Shown here in pieces: positions 54,267 through 64,000 of a stretch of DNA of 64,000 nt (position 1 is the first letter of the stretch; every line of letters begins with the position of its first letter). Origin of the DNA: Canna indica (Eukaryota; Streptophyta; Magnoliopsida; Zingiberales; Cannaceae); contig CP136895.1 in the NCBI GenBank assembly GCA_034359265.1, positions 4,838,501 through 4,902,500 of the forward strand, given 5' to 3'. A program made the translations under genes and the position numbers. Below the pieces are notes generated by a model. The model was not told the DNA's origin, ran no database searches, and saw only the letters and a program-made list of their open reading frames with translations.

Positions 54267-56375
54267 TTATGTTTTGTGGATTTAGGACGAGCCATTAATT
54301 AAGATCATGACGGTCCAACCATTAAGATCATCACGAATATATATAGTTCCCCAATATTATATTTTAATTCAATTTGTAAATTAAAGCAAAATGCGCCACC
54401 AGATTCTGAACAATTTGACTAATTCGATCGAGTTAACATATATATGGCGCTTGATATTTTACTAATTATATATTAATTAATTTTAGAGAAAATGGTTCAT
54501 CTACCTTATATTATACGATGCCTTAAAATAAAATATATACATTCATTCTTAGCATTGGATTGATTAAGTTAATGATGTGTCATTCTAATTCACTAATTAA
54601 TTACAATTCATTAATTAGGATAAGATATAGATTAAGATAAGAAATGAAAGAGGACTATCCGGTGTACATTGCATATAACATAATATTTTATTTTCTACCA
54701 ATCATATTTCTTTCCCATCCAGACGCCAAACAAAAAGATTAAAATTCACACCTTATTCTATCATCTTTTATTTCATTTAGTACATATACCCTTAAATTAT
54801 GGATGATTATTCATATTAGATTTGATCAAGTACTCCAATACCTAACTTGAGAAATTTGAGTTTAATGATAAATAATTAGGGATAGATCCAACTTGTTTTG
54901 TAACTATAAACTATTCGGATTTGGATGCAACTAGGCATTCATTACCTTCTTTATCTCTCTAGCTCCTATCAGAGATAATATATACCCATATTGTAACTTA
55001 CATGTTCTAATTTCTATCAAAGTTCATGTTATATTTTACCCCTTTTGTGGGTGAAGTGCAAAGTGGATTTGTATGACTTTTTTGTTCGTTGATTTTTGAA
55101 TTTCAAGTAGCGAATCAACTTATTTCAATCGGACATTTTGACTCTTGAGGTACTCAATCTATTTGCTTCGAGTTAGACACATTACATAGTACCATATATA
55201 GTCGAGCTAATATGAGTAGTCTATATAACTACTTACTCTATGGGTGGGTATTAAACCTATTGTCATCCCTAATTATAATAAGCTTTGAGTTTTTTAACAA
55301 AATTATTTCGGTGATTATTATTTTTTAACAAAGATAAAAAATTATAATAAGTGATCATAGTAGAATTTAAATCCTAAATTTTTAGAAAATATTCAAGATA
55401 TTGTCACCACTAAAAATATATATTTCCGTGATTGTTGCAACCACTAAAAATATTATTATCATAAATAAATTTGGTCAAATATTCAAGGTTGTAAAAAAAT
55501 TAAAAAACTCAACAATTTTGACAAACCATTAAATTTTTTGTGGTCCAAAACCATCAAATCTTTTAGAGGATTAAGTTAATTAGGTGCCATTCTAATCCAC
55601 TAATCAATTAATCAAAGTGCATATTCTTATCTATGATGGTGAAGTATATATTTATTAGGCATGCATTGTGCCATTGTGTACATAAATATTCTTTGTAATT
55701 AATTTTGTATTACATTAATATATTTGTTGAGGGCATACATGCAAGAAAGATGAATTGATGCCCAAACTAATTGTTATCAAATAATTAATATTAAGATAGA
55801 TGACATATATTTTATGCAATATGACTTTGTTTCCATGATTAATTGCCTAAAGAAACTAATATATATTTAAAAATCATTTGGTAGATGGATTAATACGTAT
55901 TTTAATTTTTATATATAATCCTTCTCCTTTTTCTTTTTTAGGGCAATGATTAATTCAATTAGCTAGGGTTCCTAGTTCAGTTGCATTGAATGAAATTACA
56001 CCTTTTTATTCTTTAATTATAAAAGGCACCATCTTGATACCTTTATATATACTTTATGCACAAAACTAATTTATATATGATTAGATTTGGGCTACGGCGT
56101 TCTCATTCTTGTAGAAAGTTGATGAAGCATGATTAGTGACTACAAATGTTGACTCAATCACCACTTAAATTATCGGTTCCCACATGCATCCATCAACCTT
56201 CATGTGGAAAGCAACAAAACCATATAAATATGGTGATCTCAATAAGTGAAGCATAATCTAACCTCTCATGGGGATCTAATGGGACCCCCCCTAATCATCC
56301 ACTAGAATCAAATTAACCCTTATTTTATATTTTCAATGTAAGCTCATGAACAATATTCGCTCAAAAAATAAAAAG
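53881..56375. other. AT-rich intergenic DNA with an (AT)n microsatellite
   Basis: A pure (AT)n run lies at about 54234-54264. Otherwise there is only low-GC sequence and no gene-like frame. Confidence 0.5.
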
Positions 56376-56853
56376 TAGGGGCGTACATGTGTATCGAGTA
56401 GATCCGAAATCGATTGAAACCTAGCTACTCGATCGGGTAGGTTTCGAGTAAATTCGAATTAAATTCAGTTAGAGTTCGGGACAAAAATTAAGGAACTGAT
56501 TAAAATCGATTTCGGTTCCGGATCCAACACATCATGTATCCGAAATCAGAAACTGGTACCTTGGAACTTGTTTTGAAACCTGTTGTGGAACCTGTTGGAA
56601 CATATTTTGAAACTTGTACTAGAACATGTTGGAGCCTGTTTTGGAACCCGTTTTGGAACGTTCTGGAACTTGTAAATGAATAGGTTTTCAACAGTGTACT
56701 CAGAACCGAAACCAGAACCCATGATTCCGGATAGGATCCGATTCTAGGTTCGAACATGATATGGTCCAATTTCAAAATCTAAAAATCGATCCTATACAAA
56801 ATAAGATCCGAATATTATAAAAAATACAAGATATTCAGATCCGTTCACTTCTA
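56376..56853. mobile_element. hAT-like MITE with near-perfect 8-bp target duplication
   Basis: Starts TAGGGGCGTACATG and ends CGTTCACTTCTA. Flanks ATAAAAAG (56368-56375) and ACAAAAAG (56854-56861) match at seven of eight bases. The body carries GGAACCTG/TTGGAAC-type internal repeats. Related sequence occurs at 63690-64000. Confidence 0.65.
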
Positions 56854-56861
56854 ACAAAAAG

Positions 56862-57840
56862 AGTTAGTTCATGAACATCGTTAGTATATAAAATACTCAT
56901 TTTTTATATATAGAAAACAGAATGAAAGAAATTTAATTATTCCACCGATCAAAATAATTAAAATTACAAAACCCACCGAGATTTGAGGGCTTCGTATATA
57001 TATATATATATATACAGAATAACATATTAATACATTCGGCTCTCATTCCTTTCACCTTTTAAACTACCACCGCGTCCTAAAAATAAATTATACACATCAT
57101 TTCACAAGCCAGGGAAGAAGCGTAGAAGTTCCGATGGTTGGCAACTTGGCATCAATCTTCGTCCCATGATTACTCACTAATTTTTCGCAAACCGATGATG
57201 AATATATTTGTCAATACAAGAATAATTAATTAATCCGTCCACTTAGCCAAAAGGTTGCACTAATTTACATTACTATTACAAAGTCCTGCACATCGAGCCT
57301 GCTTCGTGAGTGCACGTAAAGCTACGATCGCCGACCACGGAGGAGAATCGCCTCGGAAGGAGCTCATCGATTAATTATACGCTTAAACAAAAATTAGGGT
57401 ACGTGGCCGCGTCGTCTTCTTCCCTCTGTCCAAATAGACTAGTAGTTGATTAACCCTAGCCCTAGCTCATCAAGGGCAGCTGCATGCAACAGCTATATGC
57501 AACTGAGAGAGCATGAAAAGAAGAGCCTCTCAAGAAACCGAGGCTTCATGCACGTGCGTGCAGGCCACCGAGTTGATCGTAACTCGTAATCGCCATTCGC
57601 CACTGAGAGAATTCTCGATGGTCTACTGTCTACACAATGCATGCATATATGCATGGCTGTAGTCATTGGAAAGTGCGCAAAGATAAGAACATGCTCCAAA
57701 TTATGTGAATATTATTCCTGTAAAAAGGAGTCGTCCATCTCACTACATATTTCATTTACCGAAATTATTGCATTGACATGGATTTCTTTGGATTTTGAGG
57801 TGCAACTTGGAATATATTTATATTGAAATTGATATGCCCA
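56862..57840. other. Intergenic DNA, no recognised gene
   Basis: AT-rich with an (AT)n run near 56996-57014. Short frames only. Confidence 0.5.
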
Positions 57841-58215
57841 TGACAAATATTAATTACTTTAGCACTGTTGGGCAGGTGGGGAAGCGCCGCCATCTTCCAG
57901 GGTGGACAACCAATACGCGAGCGCCGAGCCGCGTGGGTCCCGCACCAGCGGCGGCGGGTCCCAAAGCCGCCGGGTTCATTGACCTCCACGCGTCTCCGGC
58001 GAGCGCCCTTCACTTGGGGTGGGTCCTCCATTGATTGGCTTTCTCCTCGAGTTGAGTGCAGCAACTTTGACAGCAGAAATAGTAGTTTTTCGCTTCATTC
58101 AATTCAAGCCGTGGAGGAGGAGGAAGCGAGTAGTAGGCTGTACTTCGAACTAGGCTTTTTGTTATATCATAATGATTGCCAGATCACCGCATCAAGGCAT
58201 GCAATTGGCATTTGA
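57841..58215. other. GC-rich island of unknown nature
   Basis: An abrupt GC-rich block (about 57870-58030) in AT-rich surroundings is open in several frames on both strands. None matches a family I recognise. It could be a captured exon, a decayed promoter/first exon, or a TE fragment. Confidence 0.35.
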
Positions 58216-59690
58216 GATGATGAGAACAGAAAAAGGAAAACTTGCAACTTGTCATAAGTTAACCTGCTCTGATGTTCTAGCAGAAAAGTTCGAGGTCCTC
58301 TTTCATCAAATTGGCATTGACAACATTAAAGATCGCCTCTTTTTCTTATTGGAATGGAAGATAAGAAGTTAAGGACCATCGAGTTGTAATTTCAATGCTG
58401 GATTCTGTAAAGGATCAAGATACAGATATTTAATTAGAATTTGAGACGCAAGCAGCCCTGAATTAATATGCCTCCATTTCACCAGTTCATTTGCTTACAA
58501 GTTACAACTGAAATTTATGAAGCAACTGAGATGGTTTAAATTTCATGTGCTGCTGGAAGCGTATTAGAATAATTAATGAAGCACGCTTGCACTCATGATC
58601 AAGGGAAGGAAATCAATAAATCTGCTTTTTGTGTGGAAAAAGGAGGCCAATATCTCCAACTCATCTGCAGGCATGAAGTTCAGAGTTGAATGCATTTATG
58701 AGCCCCGAAATAGATAATTTAATATCCGGTCCAATTCCAGGTGAAGGACCACTCTGTACCAAGTCGTAGAGAAGGACTCAATCATGATAATTGAGAACAA
58801 TTGACCATTCACAAGCCCTACAGAACTTATCATCTTGTTTTGAGCTAGTATTCGAGCTGAAGGAACTGAACTCGGTTACTTTTATCATGTATGCTTGATG
58901 GTAAATCCTTAAGAGGAATTGTCTGTAGATAATAGCAGAAAGATGGCACTGCCATTAATATAACAATAATGACCTCAACTACAACTTGACTTAGAATCCA
59001 TCATGAAGTAATTTACTCCAACAAGCAAGGTATGATAAGGCAATTTGTGGTTCATAGAAGGAATGTTGGATGACGGAGAGAATGTTTTCTGGCAAGATCA
59101 ATTGGGAGGTCCAGAGGGATGCACATTAATGCAGCATCAGGTCAAATGATAACTATCAACTGAAAATTCAAAATAAAAAATAAATAAACAAAAGAAGCAG
59201 CTAAGAATTGAGCAGGATATATAATTATTACCACCTGGAATTGATTGCTCAAACAGCTACTGCTTCCTAATGATTGCTTCTCTTGGTGGTGGAAATGAGT
59301 TCTCTGCTCAGGTTTAAGCAACTACATATCTACATTTCCATCAAGTTAATTTGAGATGGATTGCGTGTCAACTTCAGAATGTGTGGCTCATGTGTCATGA
59401 AGTTTAAAGAAACACACAAATCTGAGTAAATCCTGGTAATGCAGGTAGCTTTCTGCGTGCTGATTTCAATCTTGGTATTTAATGAGAATGCCTGAAGAAT
59501 AAGGTATTGTGAAACTTACAGGTTTAGCATTATAGGAAGGGAAACAATTAATAAAAACACTTGAATTTTGTGAGCTTTCAAATTTGCCCTTATAGTTTAA
59601 GAGTGAATAAACAAAGAGAAGAAGGGCCCCAAGTCATCATTTGAGAAGGACCTGCAAGCACATGCAAGTCTCTGCAGAGTTATGGGCAGA
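58216..59690. other. Intergenic DNA upstream of the YUCCA gene
   Basis: No coding frame or complete transposon is recognised; composition is about average for the intergenic parts. Confidence 0.5.
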
Positions 59691-59696
59691 CCCTCC

Positions 59697-59704
59697 TATT
59701 TAAA
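59697..59704 (+). promoter_or_regulatory. TATA-like box of the YUCCA gene
   Basis: TATTTAAA lies 269-276 bases before the ATG and is followed by a pyrimidine-rich leader (59705-59972) typical of a plant 5' UTR. Confidence 0.5.
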
Positions 59705-59972
59705 CTCTTCTCATCCTCCTCCCTTCCCCACTTCAGTACAAGTCTCCATTGCCTCATTCTCTTCTAATTCCCTTTCACTATCAACTTCGCTATCTTTTCC
59801 ATCTTCAATCCAATCTCCCGAAACCAAATTCCATTGGCACCAAGTTTTTGAACTTTTAGGCTTCCAACTATTCCAATCACCAGCTTGATTAAGTTGAACA
59901 CTTGAACCTTCTCTTGCTCTGTCCTCTTCCCAGCTACTATATCCAATCCAACACCCACATAAGCAACCAAGA

Positions 59973-61412
59973 ATGGCCGCCATGGCTAACGAATTCGACT
60001 TCTTTTCGCGACGCTGCGTGTGGGTCAACGGCCCAATCATCGTCGGAGCCGGACCGTCCGGGCTTGCCGTGGCGGCTTGCCTGAAGGAGCACGGCGTGCC
60101 GTCGGTGATCCTCGAGCGCGCCGACTGCATTGCCTCGCTCTGGCAAAAGCGCACCTACGACCGGTTGAAGCTTCACCTCCCCAAGCAGTTCTGCCAGCTG
60201 CCCAAGTTCCCATTCCCGGAGGATTTCCCGGAGTACCCTTCCAAGAAGCAATTCATCGAGTACCTGGAGTCGTATGCAAAGCGCTTCGAGGTCAGCCCGC
60301 TGTTCAACCAGGCGGTGCAGTCGGCGAGGTACGACGAAACTTGCGGGCTGTGGCGCGTGAGGACCGTCGGAACCGGCGCTGACGCCGGAAACCGGAGCCA
60401 CGAGGTGGAGTACATCGGCCGATGGCTGGTCGCAGCCACCGGCGAGAATGCGGAGAAAGTAGTCCCCGAGCTCGACGGGCTGCGGGATTTCGGAGGCGAC
60501 GTGACCCACGTTTGCGACTACAAGTCCGGCGAGGCCTTCCGTGGGAAGCGCGTTCTAGTGGTCGGCTGCGGCAACTCCGGCATGGAGATTAGCCTCGATC
60601 TCTGCGACCACAATGCCTTCCCGGCCATGGTCGTTCGCGACTCGGTGAGCAACTATTGCTGAGAAGTTACAAATCCGAACATATTTCTACTATCAATATC
60701 CTCTAACCGAGTTTCTTCGATTACAGGTTCATGTGCTGCCGAGGGAGGTTCTCGGGAAATCCGTGTTCGAGCTGGCCGTTCTACTGATGAATTGGCTGCC
60801 GCTGTGGCTGGTGGACAAGATCATGCTGGTTTTGGCATGGCTTACGCTGGGGAACGTAGAGAAGTACGGCTTGAGGAGGCCTTCCATGGGTCCTCTGGAG
60901 CTTAAGAACACGCAGGGGAGAACCCCTGTTCTCGACGTAGGTGCTCTCGCAAAAGTAAGGTCCGGCGACATCAAGGTGGTTCCTGGAATCAAGAGGTTCT
61001 TCCCCGCAAAAGTCGAGCTCGTCGACGGCCAGGTGCTCGATGTTGATTCCGTCATCTTCGCCACTGGATACCGCAGCAACGTGCCTCAGTGGCTTCAGGT
61101 ACTTGCAAGATTCTCTCTCAGCTAAACTTAGCTTGACTTGACTCAATAATAAGAATATATTTTAACTTTCCCCACCGGATATTGCAGGGATGTGATTTCT
61201 TCTCCAAAGATGGGTATCCAGAGACTCCATTTCCAAATGGGTGGAAGGGAGACTGCGGGCTGTACGCCGTTGGTTTCACAAGGAGAGGCCTCGCCGGTGC
61301 TTCCGCTGACGCAGTGAGGACAGCCGAGGACATCGCGAAGATATGGAAAGAAGAATTAAGGCCCGCCAAGAGATCCTTCGCCTGCCATCGCAGATGCATC
61401 TCACAAATCTAA
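59973..61412 (+). CDS. YUC: YUCCA-type flavin-containing monooxygenase (auxin biosynthesis)
   Basis: Three exons with GT-AG borders: 59973-60644, 60727-61098, 61188-61412. They give 422 residues, the usual YUC size (about 410-430). YUC enzymes convert indole-3-pyruvate to indole-3-acetic acid, the rate-limiting step of the TAA/YUC auxin pathway. The FAD site GAGPSGLA is at about residues 26-33, and the [10 protein letters not shown] and LPKQFCQLP blocks follow. The NADPH site [13 protein letters not shown] is at about 199-211, the [13 protein letters not shown] motif closes exon 2, and the end is [12 protein letters not shown]. All key motifs are intact. The start in GCCGCCATGGCT three codons later is an alternative to the first ATG. 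Which YUC clade it belongs to cannot be settled by eye. Confidence 0.93.
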
Positions 61413-63689
61413 TGACATGATGCCTTGATTCATATGGACTATAGACTACTGTAAAATAGATTTAGCAAAGCACGAGTTTTGGAATAGGAATGAGTGTAAT
61501 GTACAGAGAACAGTCGATGGCATGAGATTTTTCTCACTGTTACATCATTTTCATATACTACTTCCAAATATATATTACCAATTCATCTCTCCTTAAACCA
61601 TGCCTTTTTAGAATTGCATAGACCATGCATTCCACGGGAAAAAGTTCCCAACCTTGCCAAAAAGAGAAAGTAACGAAAGGGACTTTACAGTGAAGATAGA
61701 CCTCCAAGATTCTCCAGCAGCACTATTCGAATTCTACTCTGTTAAGTGGTACGATGCACTCGCAACGCTTTTCTTCCCCCCCCCCCCCCACTTAGATCAA
61801 TTCGAGGAATTAAGGATGCCCTTTTCGTTGCTGGGAAAATCCACGGACTCTGAGATCCCTCTAATAACTCCTAAATCACATGGTCTGTCTACCATTGATT
61901 CCCTCTCTGCCTCAGTAACCCACTTCAGGTGACCACTTCGCCTTGTACGGCCAACACTAATGTTTGTTCTCGTACAAGCAAGCACACAAGGGTTTGCATC
62001 ATTATTACAAATCTTGGCATGTATGGCTTGAATTATGCAAACATGATTGAGGAGCTGAAAGTGAAAGTCTGGTATCAGGCATTCTTTAATTTTCAGGGAT
62101 TGGTATCAGGCTACATGCAAGCAAAATATGCTGATGCTTGATAAGGTTAATTAAAAGGTTTCTGAGATCAACATTCAACAGTATCTGTAAAATGAAGCCT
62201 TGCTTAATATGATGTTTAGTAGCTTCGAAAGGTCACTATTCATGATATGGCAAAAAGTACTAGCTACTTGTTTATTTGAGAGCTAAGGATCATAATCTCA
62301 TTATCAGTATACACCACATTCTTTTTGAACTTTCAACTATCATCAGGTATTCGTACCTAATGCTCATCATATGGAAATTTATGCGATGCATTCTTCTTCT
62401 AATTAATTAGGAATTAAAAGCAATCCATCTGTCTCCATCCTCAATTTTGTCTTCATTCCTTGCTCTTCTTTCTCTCTGTAGTCATCCATTTTCTTCTTTT
62501 TTATTTCAAATATTCTGATCACCTGCTTCCCAAGCTTATCTTATGCCGTATACTGAAACTAAATGCATGCAATGATGCAAATGCTAACTCATGTAAGTAA
62601 TATTTCAAAGGAAACAATTCCATGCTACATGAATATGAATTTTAGAGAGCAAGGGTTGACATGAGGAGCTTCTAAACTAAGTAGTAGATATAGTTAACAG
62701 AAGACAACTAAAACTGGAGTTTCTCAATCATTAAAGTGGATATGTTTCCATGAGAACAACTTAAACTTGATGTATCATTCTAAAATCCTCACATTAATTT
62801 CACAATTATTACATTTGCAGGATGAAAGTGACCACACGGCCCACTCTATGATGAGATATAGAGTGTAATCTTAGATAACTGCAATCTTGAGAAAGATATA
62901 CATATAAAGAGAACAAAACAATTAATGTGAGTGAAGACTTTTCTTGAATGCCACAACTGAGGTGGTGATCAAATACACTTAAATAAGATCATCACAGATG
63001 ACATAACCCAGACTTCCACTGCCAATTGGGGGACTAATATTCATCCATTCTTTGTGGAGCACACGGGATCGAGCAGAGCAAACCAAAGGCCAGCTCTGAG
63101 GTTACCTGGTAGTCCTTGTGAGGCTCCTGCTCCTGCTCCTGCTAATAAACCATATACTGGTCCCAGAGCCACTGATAACTTTGCTTTAAATGATGTTCTT
63201 CTTCCATGTGATGCTCTCATCACTCTTATTTAAGCATGCAGAGTCCTTCTTGATTAATTGCGAGCTGCTTGTCAGCAGTCGATCACATATATAGTATGCA
63301 TATTCTGAAGGCAGCATTAATGTACGTTCCTTCAGAGCATTCATGGTCATGGATTCTGGCAGCTTTGGATCTATCCTTCAAGTGATGGCAGTGTATATAT
63401 ATACCTTCTCTGCGTTAAGGTTTTCCTGGCATTCTCATAGAAAAAGTAATCCTAATAAGTTACAGAAGTGCATAATTAACAAAGACAACAGTAAGAACTT
63501 GCAAAGCATGAGCAAACATTGGATGGTCCACGGCCCATGTATTCATATTATACTTGGACAGTGCACAAGGCCCTCTGTTATACTACCCAATGAATCTACT
63601 AATTGGTCAATGATATTCTTGTGCAATGATTTGGTCCATTTTCAAGATCTACGTACTAAGAAATTAAGATGGAAGTCTTGAAATGAAGA
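61413..63689. other. 3' flank of the YUCCA gene and intergenic DNA
   Basis: Contains a 14-C run at 61776-61789 and only short frames. One 60-codon minus-strand frame (63223-63041) with a GAGAGAS low-complexity core and an upstream CTTAAATAAG is noted, but no family is recognised. Confidence 0.45.
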
Positions 63690-64000
63690 ATGTGGGAGAC
63701 ATCTGATATCACTCGATCGAGTAGGTTCCGGGTAGATTTGAATTAAAATCGGATAAGGTCCAGAATAAAAATTAAGAAATTCGTTAAAATCGATTCCGAT
63801 TTCGAGTCCAATACATCGAATACCCAGAACTAGAATTTGTATTCGAAAATCTGTAAATGAACATATTCCCACAGGATATTTGAAACATGTATCATGAAAT
63901 CTATAAATGAACATATTTCAACAAGGTACCCGAAGTAAGATTTCGGGTAAAATTCGGTTCCAAGTCCCAATAGGGTATGGTTCAAGTCCAAAATTAAGGA
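63690..64000. mobile_element. Partial hAT-like repeat at the right edge
   Basis: CTCGATCGAGTAGGTTCCGG, AAAATCGATTCCGATTT and similar phrases parallel the 56376-56853 element (GATCGGGTAGGTTTCGAGTA, AAAATCGATTTCGGTT). The right end lies outside the window and no left terminus is evident. Confidence 0.5.

Noticed and set aside
61654..61932. 92-codon frame downstream of the YUCCA gene
   Set aside because: Runs through a 14-C homopolymer, lacks a domain and has no splice or promoter support.
63041..63223. 60-codon minus-strand frame as a possible small peptide gene
   Set aside because: Low-complexity GAGAGAS core, no convincing signal peptide and no known peptide family; noted only within the flank entry.

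Overview
This is a nuclear segment of a flowering plant. Three host genes have plant-type GT-AG introns or plant-specific families, the intergenic DNA is AT-rich, and transposons are dense. GC-rich first exons beside AT-rich introns suggest a monocot, but the species cannot be read from the sequence.

Layout. 1-862 is the terminal part of a CACTA (En/Spm) transposon, with tandem and hairpin subterminal repeats. 1578-1805 (-) is an orphan C-terminal fragment of an F-box/kelch gene. 2268-4034 (-) is an intact, intronless carotenoid cleavage dioxygenase of the CCD4 type, with five CACGTG G-boxes about 0.9-1.4 kb upstream. 5.4-9.2 kb holds a LINE remnant and two hAT-like elements with 8-bp target duplications. 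9701-51122 (+) is one very large gene for a DENN-domain protein (18 coding exons, about 803 codons). Its introns carry an hAT transposase relic (intron 1), nested hAT-like MITEs, two LINE fragments and, in the 19.9-kb intron 13, the main find. 51-59.7 kb is mostly intergenic DNA with TE fragments. 59973-61412 (+) is a three-exon YUCCA flavin monooxygenase of auxin biosynthesis. The rest is intergenic and ends in another hAT-like fragment.

Main find. Intron 13 of the DENN gene contains two nearly identical, head-to-head copies of an endogenous caulimovirid (badnavirus/tungrovirus-like) genome of about 7.6 kb each (28561-36165 minus, 36181-43800 plus), separated by 15 bp. Each copy has a small coiled-coil ORF, a movement/coat ORF, a zinc-knuckle/protease/RT/RNase H ORF and an extra 144-codon ORF. 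The movement/coat and protease/RT parts are out of frame at the same place in both copies, and the plus copy has one further single-base slip in a G-run. A tRNA-iMet-type primer-binding sequence for each copy lies in the opposite arm, across the palindrome centre. The insertion sits in a duplicated host segment that already carried an hAT-like MITE nested in another repeat, so the insertion order can be partly read.

The first DENN exon after this block (exon 14) has a one-base excess that moves the frame to an early stop. The gene is therefore either a broken allele or carries an assembly error there. All viral ORFs are described as found; no repaired sequence is given.
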